Below are positions 8,008 to 16,305 of a stretch of DNA of 49,541 nucleotides, piece after piece. Position 1 is the first letter of the stretch. Every line of letters starts with the position of its first letter. The DNA is taken from positions 1 to 49,541 of the forward strand of contig CAWUIO010000044.1 of assembly GCA_963922455.1 (NCBI GenBank), read 5' to 3'. The position numbers and the translations under genes were made by a program. This stretch comes from CAWUIO01 sp963922455 (GTDB taxonomy: Bacteria; Bacteroidota; Bacteroidia; Cytophagales; Microscillaceae). A model generated the notes under the pieces. That model did no database searches. It worked only from the letters and a program-made list of their open reading frames with translations, and was not told the DNA's origin.

Positions 8008-9825
8008 TCAAAGAATAAGCTCACGCTCTTCTTCTACAATGGTCAATACTTCATCGTCCATCAGACGGGCAGCTAGACCGTGAATTTTGGGTAATTCATA
8101 AGCGAAGAAGTAACGCATTGTGTGCAATTTACTCTCATAGAAACGCAACTCATCTCCTTGTGGGTTGGCTGTAATCATAGCCTGCTTGGCTTCTGTACCT
8201 TGCTTTAACCACTGCCAGGCAACGGTCACAAGGCCAAACATCTCCATGTACAAGGTAGCATCGGCCAAGAAACGCTCCAAATCCTGCTTCATAGCAAAGC
8301 TAATCAAGTGCTGGGTAACTTTTTGAACCGTTTGCATAGCTTCTTGTAAAGCCCTCACTTGTTTCTTCAAGTCATCGTGCGTTTGAGCCGCTTGGATATC
8401 TTGGGTAATTTCTTGGAAGTAGGCCATAGCCGCTTTTCCATTTTTCATCGTAATGTTACGACCCAGCAAGGCTTGCGATTGGATACCCGTAGTTCCTTCA
8501 TAAATGGTCGTGATGCGGATATCACGATACAGCCGCTCCAATGGGAAGTCTTCGCAGTACCCAGCGCCACCAAATACCTGTAAGCTAGAGCTTACCGATT
8601 GCAAACCGGCTTCTGTGGGGAAGGTTTTTACCAAAGGAGTAATGAAGTCTAGCAATAATTTATATTTTTCTTGCTCTTCTCCTTCTGTAGTATGAATCAT
8701 ATCGGCGTATTTGGCCCCTTGCAATACTAAGGATAAAGAACCTTCTACGATGGCTTTTTGGAATAAAAGCATACGACGCACATCCGGGTGGTTGATGATC
8801 AAGGTTTGTGGAGTGTTAGGATCTTGTCCTTTCACGCTTAATTTTTGACCTTGGGGACGCTCGTTGGCATAAGCCAAAGCCGCATAATAACCCGCCGAAG
8901 CTATGGAAGTTCCGGTCATCCCCACCCCGATACGGGCTTCGTTCATCATCTGGAACATGTACGAAAGCCCTCGGTGCGGCTCCCCTACTAACCAACCGAT
9001 ACAGTTATCTTCCGAACCAGCTTGTAAGTGAACTGCCGGAGCTCCTTTTTGACCCATTTTGTGGTAAATACCAATGGTTTTTACATCATTGTCTACCATA
9101 GAGCCATTTTCTGGGCGGAATTTAGGTACGATAAAGAGGGAGATTCCCTTGGTACCGGCAGGAGCTCCATCGATACGGGCCAAGTATAAGTGAATTACAT
9201 TATCAGTTTGGTCGTGGTCTCCACAGGTGATGTAGATTTTTTGACCTTTGATTTTGTAAGCATTTTCTTGACCTTCAAGGGGGGAAGCCGAAGAAGTAAT
9301 GTAGTGCAGCGAACTCCCCGCTTGTGGTTCGGTCAAACACATCGTTCCTTGCCACTCGCCCCCGTACATTTTGGGAAGGTAATAATCTCTTTGCTCGTCA
9401 TTGCCAAAGCTCTTGATCAAGTTGGCCGCACCAGCGGTAAGCCCCACGTAAGAGGTGATGGCATTGTTTGCCGCTCCAAAAATAAATCCGGCGGCAGCAC
9501 TTACGGTTTCAGGCAACTGAGATCCTCCCAAATCCATGGGTACCGTACTTCCAATCAGGCCTGATTCACCCAAGGCCATAACATAGTCTTTTACTTTGGG
9601 GTGTACAACTACTTTGTCGGTTTCAAATTCAGCTTGGTTGCGGTCCATTTCTTCTGCGATGGGAGCCGCGATATTATCGGCAACCTGTTGGGCGGTATCC
9701 AAGATCATATCAATCGCCTCAGGATCGATATGAGAAAAGTAAGGGTGTTCGGTGAGCTTGCCAGCTTCGTGTACCTCATTGAGAAGAAACTTGAGGTTAC
9801 GCATACTGAAATACTGATTTGCCAT
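8008..9825 (-). CDS. Acyl-CoA dehydrogenase
   Basis: A 605-aa flavoprotein of the acyl-CoA dehydrogenase superfamily, longer than the roughly 380-aa classical enzymes because of N- and C-terminal extensions, as in the FadE5-like group. Visible marks: the FAD/substrate loop TMCLTEPQAGSS near residue 162, KIKGQKIYITCGDH near 192, the NEARIGVGMTG block near 293, FGGAGYCEDFPLERLYRDIRI near 421, and IYEGTTGIQSQALLGR near 444-459, which carries the expected catalytic base Glu and the CoA-site residues. It catalyses alpha,beta-dehydrogenation of a fatty acyl-CoA in beta-oxidation; chain length cannot be read. Monocistronic: own upstream region and a strong terminator at 7967-7997. Confidence 0.93.
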   Translation of the reverse strand: MANQYFSMRNLKFLLNEVHEAGKLTEHPYFSHIDPEAIDMILDTAQQVADNIAAPIAEEMDRNQAEFETDKVVVHPKVKDYVMALGESGLIGSTVPMDLGGSQLPETVSAAAGFIFGAANNAITSYVGLTAGAANLIKSFGNDEQRDYYLPKMYGGEWQGTMCLTEPQAGSSLHYITSSASPLEGQENAYKIKGQKIYITCGDHDQTDNVIHLYLARIDGAPAGTKGISLFIVPKFRPENGSMVDNDVKTIGIYHKMGQKGAPAVHLQAGSEDNCIGWLVGEPHRGLSYMFQMMNEARIGVGMTGTSIASAGYYAALAYANERPQGQKLSVKGQDPNTPQTLIINHPDVRRMLLFQKAIVEGSLSLVLQGAKYADMIHTTEGEEQEKYKLLLDFITPLVKTFPTEAGLQSVSSSLQVFGGAGYCEDFPLERLYRDIRITTIYEGTTGIQSQALLGRNITMKNGKAAMAYFQEITQDIQAAQTHDDLKKQVRALQEAMQTVQKVTQHLISFAMKQDLERFLADATLYMEMFGLVTVAWQWLKQGTEAKQAMITANPQGDELRFYESKLHTMRYFFAYELPKIHGLAARLMDDEVLTIVEEERELIL

Positions 9826-10022
9826 AGGGATTTATGCTTTATTGATGGAAATTTAGATTGGGATATAGTAGTGATCCTATCGAATCTATGTAAATTTAAA
9901 AAGCTAAGGGCAGATTGGCAAGCAAAATATCATAATATTATGCGCGCCGAGTACTTTTTAACCAAGTTTCTTTCATTTTTGGATGAAACTTAGTAAGTAT
10001 GTATGCAAATCAAACAAAATCT

Positions 10023-10152
10023 GGGGCTTCCCCGCGCGAAGGGAGCAGGGATCTTGATGAAAGTCCCGGCTGGCGCGGGTCGGGCTCTCACTACTCGCTG
10101 CCTTTCCCCGCAGGGCCTACACGAGCTCAAACATGCCGTTCCATCCCTAAGC
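10023..10152 (+). repeat. Structured intergenic repeat, subfamily 1, copy B
   Basis: Begins GGGGCTTCC and ends ATCCCTAAGC, complementary (GCTT/AAGC). Long stem CCCGCGC (10031-10037) with GCGCGGG (10073-10079); the loop has its own GGGA/TCCC hairpin. Inner stem is the CTCG/CGAG variant. It lies about 200 bp upstream of the dehydrogenase start and forms an inverted pair with copy C. Confidence 0.9.
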
Positions 10153-10238
10153 TGAAGAAAGAAGCGAGAGGAGAGAAGCGAGAGGAGAGATTGGGATTCC
10201 GGGGGGCGGGATTCTTTCCGTTTGCCATTCTGTTGGGA
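10153..10238 (+). repeat. Purine-rich tail attached to repeat copy B
   Basis: Directly follows the AAGC end of copy B: a GAGAGGAGAGAAGCGAG run, then GAGAGGAGAGATTGGG and a block ending near TTTGCCATTCTGTTGGGA. The same arrangement follows copy D (13836-13943) and, inverted, precedes copy C (10420-10506), so these copies carry an extra 85-110 bp module. Confidence 0.65.
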
Positions 10239-10419
10239 CTACGCAAACCAAAGGGGGATGTATGCTTGCTTGTACTTAAGCCGGCTGACTTAATGCATTT
10301 TGCCCGGCCGCATTTGAAAAGCAGCTGCATCTTCCCGGCCATTGCCCTGCCCTTTTCTTCTTTACTGATTTGAAAATGTATTTCCCCCAGTAACTAAGGC
10401 TTGCTAGCAAGCCGAAAAC

Positions 10420-10506
10420 AGATCCTTCCGGGATGACAAGGGAAAAAAGCCGCGTCTCCCGGCCCTACAATCTCTCCTCTCGCTTCTCGGCTCTCTCCTC
10501 TCAAGT
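10420..10506 (-). repeat. Purine-rich tail attached to repeat copy C
   Basis: On the minus strand this reads GAGAGGAGAGAGCCGAG, GAGAGGAGAGATTG, then TTGTCATCCCGGAAGGATC, in the same order as the tails of copies B and D. The tails of B and C face each other and form an inverted repeat around a roughly 180-bp centre (10239-10419) in which I see nothing else. Confidence 0.65.
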
Positions 10507-10636
10507 GGCTGAGGGATAGAGCGGCCTGTCTGAGCCCGCAGTGGCCTAGCGGGGGGCAGGCGAGTAGCGAAAGCCCGACCCCGGCGCCACCCAACTTCCT
10601 ACCGGGCACCCAATAGACATCGCCGGGGGCAGCCCC
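10507..10636 (-). repeat. Structured intergenic repeat, subfamily 1, copy C (starts in a stop codon)
   Basis: Ends GGGGCTG and CAGCC pair. Long stem CCCCGGCG (10579-10586) with CGCCGGGG (10621-10628). Read on the minus strand, the first G of the element is the last base of the TAG stop codon of the ion-channel gene (10636-10638), giving TAGGGGCTGCCCCC. Confidence 0.9.
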
Positions 10637-11490
10637 TAGCTTTGAGAGTTATTATTAGAAGAATTTTGATTCAGGGTATCGATCAAGACATCAATTTTGT
10701 GTTCTAGGCGGGAGATGCGGCTTTCCAACTCGTCATTGTTATCGCTGACCATTTCATCGACAAAGATGGCATTGACAATAGACATGCCCAAGACCCCGCC
10801 GGTCAAAACAATGAAAATAAAATAAAATTTGGTGAGTACATTGAGGTGGGTCTCCTTGTGCACAATCGCCTCGGGAATTTCATACCAGCCTTCCAGGGTA
10901 AACATCTTAAAGATGGAGTAGCAGGAAACTAAGGCATTGCCAAAATGCTGGGGGGCAATTTCCTTGAATAAGTAACAAGAAAAGAGGGAAATGATAACAT
11001 TATACAAGATAAAGGCAATAAACACAAAGACCGAGGCTTTGAGCGCCCGGCTCACCCCTTTGAGAATTTCGTGCAGGTTGGGGACAAACTTCAAAAAACG
11101 GAAAAACTTGGCCACCCTCAAGGCGCGTAAGATCAAAAGCAAAGAAAAATCGGGAAGGTCTATCAATAAAAGCAAGAGGGAAGGCGTGGTAAGCACGACA
11201 ATGATAAAATCGAGCTTGTTCCAACCCGAAGCAATATAGTTAGGCCAGCCCAAGTGCCGGACCTTGACCAGCATCTCAAAGAGAAAAAAGACCGTGAGAA
11301 AATTATCGAGGTATTCTAAGATAAAAAAATTTGCGTTGAAATCATCAAAGGAGAGGGCAAAAAGGATGATGATGTTCATCAAAATCGCCCCCATGATGAT
11401 ACGGTCGTTCACAAAGAGTTGCTGGTATAGCGGGAGACTACGGTAGGGGTAGGGTTCCAAAGTTTTTATTTCAGGTAGACTAAAAAACAC
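10636..11490 (-). CDS. Voltage-gated sodium-channel-type ion channel (NavBac family)
   Basis: A 284-aa protein with one six-helix voltage-gated unit, the normal size of bacterial sodium channels (NaChBac is 274 aa). Helices S1-S3 lie at about 33-110; S4 is the segment ILRALRVAKFFRFLKF (120-135) with regularly spaced basic residues; S5 is about 151-175; the pore filter is T198-L-E-G-W202; S6 is about 221-246. A C-terminal heptad-like segment (ELESRISRLEHKIDVLIDTL) fits the tetramerising coiled coil of the family. The filter resembles the NaChBac filter TLESW but has Gly in place of Ser, so selectivity is uncertain. Probably a homotetramer in the inner membrane. Stop codon shared with repeat copy C. 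Confidence 0.88.
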   Translation of the reverse strand: MFFSLPEIKTLEPYPYRSLPLYQQLFVNDRIIMGAILMNIIILFALSFDDFNANFFILEYLDNFLTVFFLFEMLVKVRHLGWPNYIASGWNKLDFIIVVLTTPSLLLLLIDLPDFSLLLILRALRVAKFFRFLKFVPNLHEILKGVSRALKASVFVFIAFILYNVIISLFSCYLFKEIAPQHFGNALVSCYSIFKMFTLEGWYEIPEAIVHKETHLNVLTKFYFIFIVLTGGVLGMSIVNAIFVDEMVSDNNDELESRISRLEHKIDVLIDTLNQNSSNNNSQS

Positions 11491-11623
11491 AGCAACAAGT
11501 ACTTAAGGGATATACCAAAGATAGCAATTTGCTTGAAATTGTCCCGAAAGCGTGCCAAACATAATTCTCAGAGAAAATGGGCTTCTACACCAAGCCTGAG
11601 ACCTTATCCCCTGAAAGTCAAGC

Positions 11624-11653
11624 AAAAAAAACCCGGTATCGGGAATACCGGGT
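11624..11653 (-). terminator. Intrinsic terminator of the atpD-atpC unit
   Basis: Perfect 9-bp stem ACCCGGTAT/ATACCGGGT (11631-11639 and 11645-11653) with a 5-nt loop, followed on the minus strand by eight T residues. It lies 20 nt after the atpC stop codon. Confidence 0.92.
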
Positions 11654-11672
11654 CTCAAATTGGGAAAGTTTC

Positions 11673-11930
11673 TTAGGCTTCTTTCGGAACCAAGACTTCC
11701 ACCAAGACCGAAATGTGATTGTTGAGGATCTCAACAACCCCGCCCTCGATCATAAATTCCATATTTTCACTATCGGTGGTACGGATGCTCATTTTACCAC
11801 TTCCCAAGGTACTGATCAGGGCGGCGTGGTTTGGCAAAACCTCAAATGCCCCATCACTACCGGGAAACTTGGCCTGAATGATCGAGCCTTGGAATACTTC
11901 TTCGTCTGGAGTAAGGATGTTTATTTCCAT
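11673..11930 (-). CDS. atpC: ATP synthase F1 subunit epsilon
   Basis: An 85-aa epsilon subunit of the F1F0 ATP synthase: MEINILTPDEEVFQG at the start, then the beta-sandwich with FPGSDGAFEVLPNHAALIST near residues 22-41 and the EGGVVEILNNHISVLVE block near 62-78. It forms part of the rotor stalk. The protein ends after the N-terminal sandwich and lacks the C-terminal helical hairpin of E. coli epsilon that inhibits ATP hydrolysis; this short form is usual in Bacteroidota. It lies 49 nt downstream of atpD, with a hairpin between the genes and an intrinsic terminator after it. Confidence 0.96.
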   Translation of the reverse strand: MEINILTPDEEVFQGSIIQAKFPGSDGAFEVLPNHAALISTLGSGKMSIRTTDSENMEFMIEGGVVEILNNHISVLVEVLVPKEA

Positions 11931-11948
11931 AAAGCAAATGCTTAAAAG

Positions 11949-11972
11949 AGACCGAAGCCATAGCTCCGGTCT
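11949..11972 (-). promoter_or_regulatory. Intercistronic hairpin between atpD and atpC
   Basis: On the minus strand AGACCGGAGC pairs with GCTTCGGTCT (10 bp with one G-U) around a 4-nt loop, beginning 7 nt after the atpD stop codon and followed by CTTTTAAG. It could be an RNA-processing or stability element, or a weak terminator that sets the beta:epsilon ratio (3:1 in the enzyme). Confidence 0.6.
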
Positions 11973-11979
11973 ATAATCT

Positions 11980-13500
11980 TTATTTAAGGGCCGCTTCGGC
12001 TTCTTTCTTCATTTTTTCTCCGCGCTCAATAGCTTCCTCAATGGTACCCACCAAGTTGAAGGCCGGCTCGGGAAGTTCAAGCAAGGAGTCGTCGGTCAAG
12101 AGCATCTTGAAACCTTTAATGGTATCTTTGATGTCTACCAAGGTTCCTTTCAAACCGGTAAACTGCTCTGCCACGTGGAAAGGCTGGGACAAGAATCGTT
12201 GGATTCGTCGGGCGCGGTTAACGGTTTTACGGTCTTCGTCCGAAAGTTCGTCCAAACCAAGGATAGCGATGATATCCTGTAATTCCTGGTAGCGTTGCAA
12301 GGTTTGGATAACATTTTGGGCCGTTTGATAATGCTCATCCCCTACGATATCTGGGGTCAAGATCCGTGAAGTAGAATCTAAGGGGTCAATGGCCGGATAA
12401 ATACCCAAGGAAGCCAGTTTACGGGAAAGTACCGTGGTGGCATCTAAGTGAGAGAAGGTAGTGGCTGGAGCCGGATCCGTCAAATCATCTGCGGGTACGT
12501 ATACCGCTTGAACCGAGGTAATAGATCCCCGCTTGGTAGAAGTAATACGCTCCTGCATCTGCCCCATTTCGGTAGCCAAGGTTGGTTGGTATCCTACCGC
12601 TGAGGGCATCCGTCCCAAAAGGGCCGATACTTCCGAACCGGCTTGGGTAAAGCGGAAGATATTATCAATAAAGAAAAGAATATCCCGTCCTTGACCGGTG
12701 CCGTCGCCATCACGGAAGTATTCCGCTACAGAAAGTCCCGATAAGGCTACCCGGGCGCGGGCTCCCGGAGGCTCATTCATCTGGCCGAATACCAAGGTAG
12801 CTTGCGAGTCTTTCATCGCTTCTTTGTCTACCAAGTCAATATTCCAACCACCTTTTTCCATATCTTCGTGGAACTTGTCCCCGTACTTGATTACCCCAGC
12901 TTCAATCATTTCCCGTAGCAAGTCATTTCCTTCGCGGGTACGCTCACCCACCCCAGCAAATACTGATAGTCCCGAATAGGCAAGGGCCACGTTATTGATC
13001 AACTCCTGGATCAATACCGTCTTTCCTACTCCGGCACCTCCGAAGAGGCCAACTTTTCCCCCTTTGGCATAGGGCTCGATGAGGTCAATTACTTTGATAC
13101 CGGTAAAAAGAACTTCCGTGGAGGTGGTAAGTTCTTCGTACTTAGGGGCCGTTTTGTGGATGGGAGCACGGTTACCGGTCTCGATGGCGCCAATTCCGTC
13201 AATGGTATCCCCGACCACATTAAAAAGTCGCCCCCGGATTTCTTCCCCGGTAGGCATCGAGATAGGTTGTCCTTGATCGGTAACTTCCATCCCTCTTTGA
13301 AGACCTTCGGTACTGTCCATCGCGATGGCGCGTATCCGATCTTCTCCGAGGTGTTGTTGGCATTCCAAAACTAGTTTTTGACCGTTAGATTTCGTGACTT
13401 CTAAAGCGTTATATATTTTCGGCAGAGTAGAGCCCTCCTCAGTAAAGCTGACATCCACCACTGGCCCGATAACTTGGGTAATGGTTCCTTTATTTGCCAT
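11980..13500 (-). CDS. atpD: ATP synthase F1 subunit beta
   Basis: A 506-aa catalytic beta subunit of F1F0 ATP synthase. The Walker A loop GGAGVGKT lies near residue 154; the Walker B region RDILFFIDNIFRFTQAGSEVSALLGRMPS-type block, written here in part as ILFFIDNIFRFT, lies near 269; EPPGARARVALSGL near 242 and GYQPTLATEMGQMQERI near 303 are standard. It binds and converts ADP/ATP at the alpha-beta interface. As in other Bacteroidota, beta and epsilon form a two-gene unit separated from the remaining ATP synthase genes, which are not in this window. A promoter of the Bacteroidota type lies upstream. Confidence 0.98.
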   Translation of the reverse strand: MANKGTITQVIGPVVDVSFTEEGSTLPKIYNALEVTKSNGQKLVLECQQHLGEDRIRAIAMDSTEGLQRGMEVTDQGQPISMPTGEEIRGRLFNVVGDTIDGIGAIETGNRAPIHKTAPKYEELTTSTEVLFTGIKVIDLIEPYAKGGKVGLFGGAGVGKTVLIQELINNVALAYSGLSVFAGVGERTREGNDLLREMIEAGVIKYGDKFHEDMEKGGWNIDLVDKEAMKDSQATLVFGQMNEPPGARARVALSGLSVAEYFRDGDGTGQGRDILFFIDNIFRFTQAGSEVSALLGRMPSAVGYQPTLATEMGQMQERITSTKRGSITSVQAVYVPADDLTDPAPATTFSHLDATTVLSRKLASLGIYPAIDPLDSTSRILTPDIVGDEHYQTAQNVIQTLQRYQELQDIIAILGLDELSDEDRKTVNRARRIQRFLSQPFHVAEQFTGLKGTLVDIKDTIKGFKMLLTDDSLLELPEPAFNLVGTIEEAIERGEKMKKEAEAALK

Positions 13501-13539
13501 TAGATATGTTTTAAAATTTGGAATACTTCAAGTATTTGG

Positions 13540-13571
13540 CAAAAATAAACACATATTTTAAATATTCGCAA
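13540..13571 (-). promoter_or_regulatory. Promoter of atpD-atpC (Bacteroidota type)
   Basis: On the minus strand TATTTTTG (13547-13540) matches the -7 consensus TAnnTTTG, and TTG (13571-13569) lies 21 nt upstream as the -33 element. Transcription would begin around 13533, about 30 nt before the start codon. Confidence 0.65.
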
Positions 13572-13708
13572 TATTCCGATGATTAATTTAAGCGCTTGAT
13601 TGTTAGGGTTTTGCGCTGGTTTTTTCCTCTACTTCCTATGCTATCCCTTCTTTTCAAAATACAATTGAAACGGCAGATCTACCATTTTATAAAAGATTCT
13701 TTGGCTTT

Positions 13709-13835
13709 GGGGCTTACCCGCCAATACATTAAGGTGCTTTTGGGGTCTATCCTGCCAGGCGGGTCGGGCTATCGCTACTCGCCGGCCGGCCCACCTCCCA
13801 GCGGCGGGCTCAAACAGGCCGCTCTATCCCTAAGC
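13709..13835 (+). repeat. Structured intergenic repeat, subfamily 1, copy D
   Basis: Begins GGGGCTTACCCGCC and ends ATCCCTAAGC; ends GCTT/AAGC pair. Long stem CCCGCC (13717-13722) with GGCGGG (13758-13763); inner stem CGCCG/CGGCG. It lies about 210 bp upstream of atpD, pointing away from it. Confidence 0.9.
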
Positions 13836-13943
13836 TGAAGAAGATGAGAGAGTAGAGAAGGAGCCGGGAGGCGGGAAGCAGGACTTTTGAGAGGAGAGGT
13901 TGAGATGGGCCCCTGGTATTTCTGTTTGTCATCCCGGAGGGAA
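13836..13943 (+). repeat. Purine-rich tail attached to repeat copy D
   Basis: Follows copy D with GATGAGAGAGTAGAGAAGG, then GAGAGGAGAGGTTG and TTTGTCATCCCGGAGGGA, matching the tails of copies B and C in order and spacing. The remaining 94 bp to the S41 stop codon show nothing further. Confidence 0.65.
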
Positions 13944-14037
13944 TTGTTAACGCGTCCTGGGGCTGCGTACGGGTGGGTGTCTCTACCCTTAAAAACCAAG
14001 CAGGGCAAAGGGGGAGATTAATTGAAAAGGAGGTATA

Positions 14038-15555
14038 TTATTTTCTTTCCTTCCGTATCAAATCCAAGACATATTCCATCTGGTTATCTATGCCCACAAG
14101 GACATCTTCTAGAATGGGAGAGGCCGGATAATCAGGGAAAGTGCCCCGGCCTTTGGTATCCGGGGGGCTTACGGCCAAGGTGTAGTAAACCAAGGGGCTT
14201 AGCAGCATCATGCCCGAATTGGGCAAAATAATTTCAAAAAAACTTCCACTATTTCCTCCTTCGTAGGCCCCACCGCATTCCTCACCCACAAAAGTAGCCA
14301 ATTGGTGTTCCCGGGCCAAGGCGGTAAACTCGGCCGTGGTAGAAGAGCTATTCCCGTTCATCAGTACAAACACCTTTCCCCGATATGCATAAGGGGCGGG
14401 CTGCCACATCTCCAGGGTGGGATTATATTCGGCTAGAAGAGAGAAGGTGCCATCGTCCTTATCTACCAGTCTATCAGCCATTTTTTTGACAACTTTGGGT
14501 GAAAAACCAGCATATTTCAGATAAGGGGAGTCACGCGTGATAGTGTGCAAACGTTTATAATACTGTGTGGGTTCTTGGATAAGAAAAGAAAAGAGCTCCG
14601 CCCCTTGGATATCCCAGCCTCCCGAATTGTGGCGCAAGTCTATGATTAAATGTTCTATTTGCTTGGCTTGTATTTTCTCACTGCATTCCTGTAAGAATTT
14701 TTGCATTTGCTTTCGGGCCTGCTCTTCCGTTTTTCCCCGGTTAAAATCCCGGATAATCATCACGGCGGCTTGGGGCTCATCCAGTATTTTCAAACGCCAG
14801 CTATTTTCTGCATCCTCCTGGTTTTTTTTCTGGTAGATTTCCAGCAGCTTTTGGTTTACCGGGTTTTTCAAAAAGTTTTGGTTGGTTTGGGCCCAGGTTT
14901 GGGCGGGAACTGTCCGGGAAAATACCTCTCCTTGGCGATTTTTTAAGGATAAGTTGAAGTGCTCAACCTGCTCTACCCAAACATAATAAAAGCTGGAAAA
15001 GCTGCCTTGGGACATGGCCTTCATACGGTTGCCCAGGATGTAGCCATCTCCCCAGTGTAGCCGGGTGATCTCCTGCTCAATTTCCTGTATGGCCCGCCCA
15101 TTAATTGTCAAGACTTCGGTGCCCACTGCAATACCTTCATCCATAGTCCCGTTAAGCAAGACATAATACCCCCCTTCTAATGCTTGGATAGATAAGGGAA
15201 ATGTCAATTGCTGCTCGTTGAAGTATGGGCCAGGATTGGCCAAGGGATAAATTTGGGTGTGAGAGCAGCGTACATCGGCCACCATGGAGCATAAAATTTT
15301 ATAAAAGGTATAAAAGGGCAGCTCTTTTTGGATAAGACCTTGGATGCTATCTATTTTGACCTGCATTTGCTCTGGGGAGGTGTAGCGATAGTACCCAGGA
15401 TGGGTTTCTTGAAAAACCTCACACAATTGAGCAAAATCATCTTGCATTTCTTGAGGGGACAAGACCCGGGTTCTGAGGCTATCTACCTGGGCACTTACGG
15501 CCCCCGTAAACAAGCAAAGGAACCATACTAGCAGGGGAATCAAGTTGCTTCGCAT
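14038..15555 (-). CDS. Secreted S41-family peptidase (C-terminal processing peptidase-like)
   Basis: A 505-aa exported protein. I place the start at the ATG at 15555 because it begins a standard signal peptide (MRSNLIPLLVWFLCLFTGAVSA); an ATG 21 codons further upstream would put residues before it. The S41 domain is in the C-terminal half: IDLRHNSGGWDIQGAELFSF near residues 306-325, then the nucleophile region LMNGNSSSTTAEFTALAREH near 384-403, and GEECGGAYEGGNSG. A PDZ-like segment appears in the middle (TEVLTINGRAIQEIEQEI). S41 enzymes cut exposed C-terminal peptides; this belongs to the divergent Bacteroidota group with unknown substrates. Apparently monocistronic. Confidence 0.85.
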   Translation of the reverse strand: MRSNLIPLLVWFLCLFTGAVSAQVDSLRTRVLSPQEMQDDFAQLCEVFQETHPGYYRYTSPEQMQVKIDSIQGLIQKELPFYTFYKILCSMVADVRCSHTQIYPLANPGPYFNEQQLTFPLSIQALEGGYYVLLNGTMDEGIAVGTEVLTINGRAIQEIEQEITRLHWGDGYILGNRMKAMSQGSFSSFYYVWVEQVEHFNLSLKNRQGEVFSRTVPAQTWAQTNQNFLKNPVNQKLLEIYQKKNQEDAENSWRLKILDEPQAAVMIIRDFNRGKTEEQARKQMQKFLQECSEKIQAKQIEHLIIDLRHNSGGWDIQGAELFSFLIQEPTQYYKRLHTITRDSPYLKYAGFSPKVVKKMADRLVDKDDGTFSLLAEYNPTLEMWQPAPYAYRGKVFVLMNGNSSSTTAEFTALAREHQLATFVGEECGGAYEGGNSGSFFEIILPNSGMMLLSPLVYYTLAVSPPDTKGRGTFPDYPASPILEDVLVGIDNQMEYVLDLIRKERK

Positions 15556-15729
15556 AGCTTTTGGGTAAGAGGGTATAAAGTTCAAAACAAGGTAGGTAAT
15601 TGGGGGCCGTCTTCTCATATCTAAATCGGATACTGGTTTTTAAGGGATTAAGTGGTTTTTAATCAGTTGTTTATGGAGTTTGTAGCGTTAAATGGGTCAT
15701 TTGCCCATAGTTTATCTATTCAATTTGAA

Positions 15730-16041
15730 TTATATAATAAATACGTTATTGAGTATAATAGAAGCATGTAAAATAAAAAGCCAAGCATTGACCATAGGGA
15801 AAGCCATATACCATTTAGATACCGAGATCTTTTCTGTCAGGTCAAAATACTCCAAGAAAAGCAATATGTTGGTGATCAGTGTGTATGCAATAAAAAAAAT
15901 GAACCAAGCGGCCAGTAAAAGACGAGATTCACTATTCTCCATAATGGCATCCCAATAACTGTATTGGAAATATATCACCAGAAGCTCCAAACTGGTGACC
16001 AATGGGATTGTGATTTTTAAAAAGTAACTGAGTTTAGACAT
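15730..16041 (-). CDS. Small membrane protein of unknown function
   Basis: A 103-aa protein with three hydrophobic helices, roughly residues 7-27, 42-64 and 78-100, separated by short charged turns (YWDAIMENSESR and FDLTEKISVSK). No family recognised. The hydrophobic periodicity and an AT-rich codon use close to other genes here favour a real gene over the overlapping plus-strand frame. It stands alone between the S41 gene and an inverted-repeat element. Confidence 0.6.
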   Translation of the reverse strand: MSKLSYFLKITIPLVTSLELLVIYFQYSYWDAIMENSESRLLLAAWFIFFIAYTLITNILLFLEYFDLTEKISVSKWYMAFPMVNAWLFILHASIILNNVFII

Positions 16042-16118
16042 TTTCCTTTTCCTTTGGCTGTCCCCTGAAAGGGCAATTTTAATAACCTATTTATACGTTA
16101 AAATAGTAGCTAGCCCTT

Positions 16119-16305
16119 TTAGAAACTGTTCGTGTTTAGTTTATGTCGTCGAAAAGGGCCGAGTAAAGTGAATATAGGGTTCTGATGAAATCAAGTTGGG
16201 AGCGCATAGCCGGGCGCGAGGACATGGGATGAAATCAGGTTCCCGTATTTTTATTTTAACACGGCCCTTTGCCGCCCAAGGCAATTAAATACGAACAGTT
16301 TCTAA
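16119..16305. mobile_element. Foldback MITE-like element, 187 bp
   Basis: Terminal inverted repeats TTAGAAACTGTTCGTGTTTA (16119-16138) and, inverted, TTAGAAACTGTTCGTATTTA (16305-16286) match at 19 of 20 positions. Similarity continues more weakly inward to an AAAGGGCCG / CGGCCCTTT pair. No open frame inside. Two near-identical 14-mers, GATGAAATCAAGTT (16184) and GATGAAATCAGGTT (16228), lie in the centre. The outermost TTA/TAA could contain a TA-type target duplication. Probably a non-autonomous transposon whose transposase is elsewhere. Confidence 0.75.

Noticed and set aside
10396..10416. GCTTGCTAGCAAGC palindrome as a remnant of the CTGTCYGAAAAGC element
   Set aside because: It shares only a short CTAGCAAG word with that element's left end and lacks the terminal sequence; a chance palindrome is enough to explain it.
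9999..10609. Open frames of 124, 71 and 71 codons
   Set aside because: They run through structured repeats B and C and their purine-rich tails; the translations are low-complexity products of the repeats.
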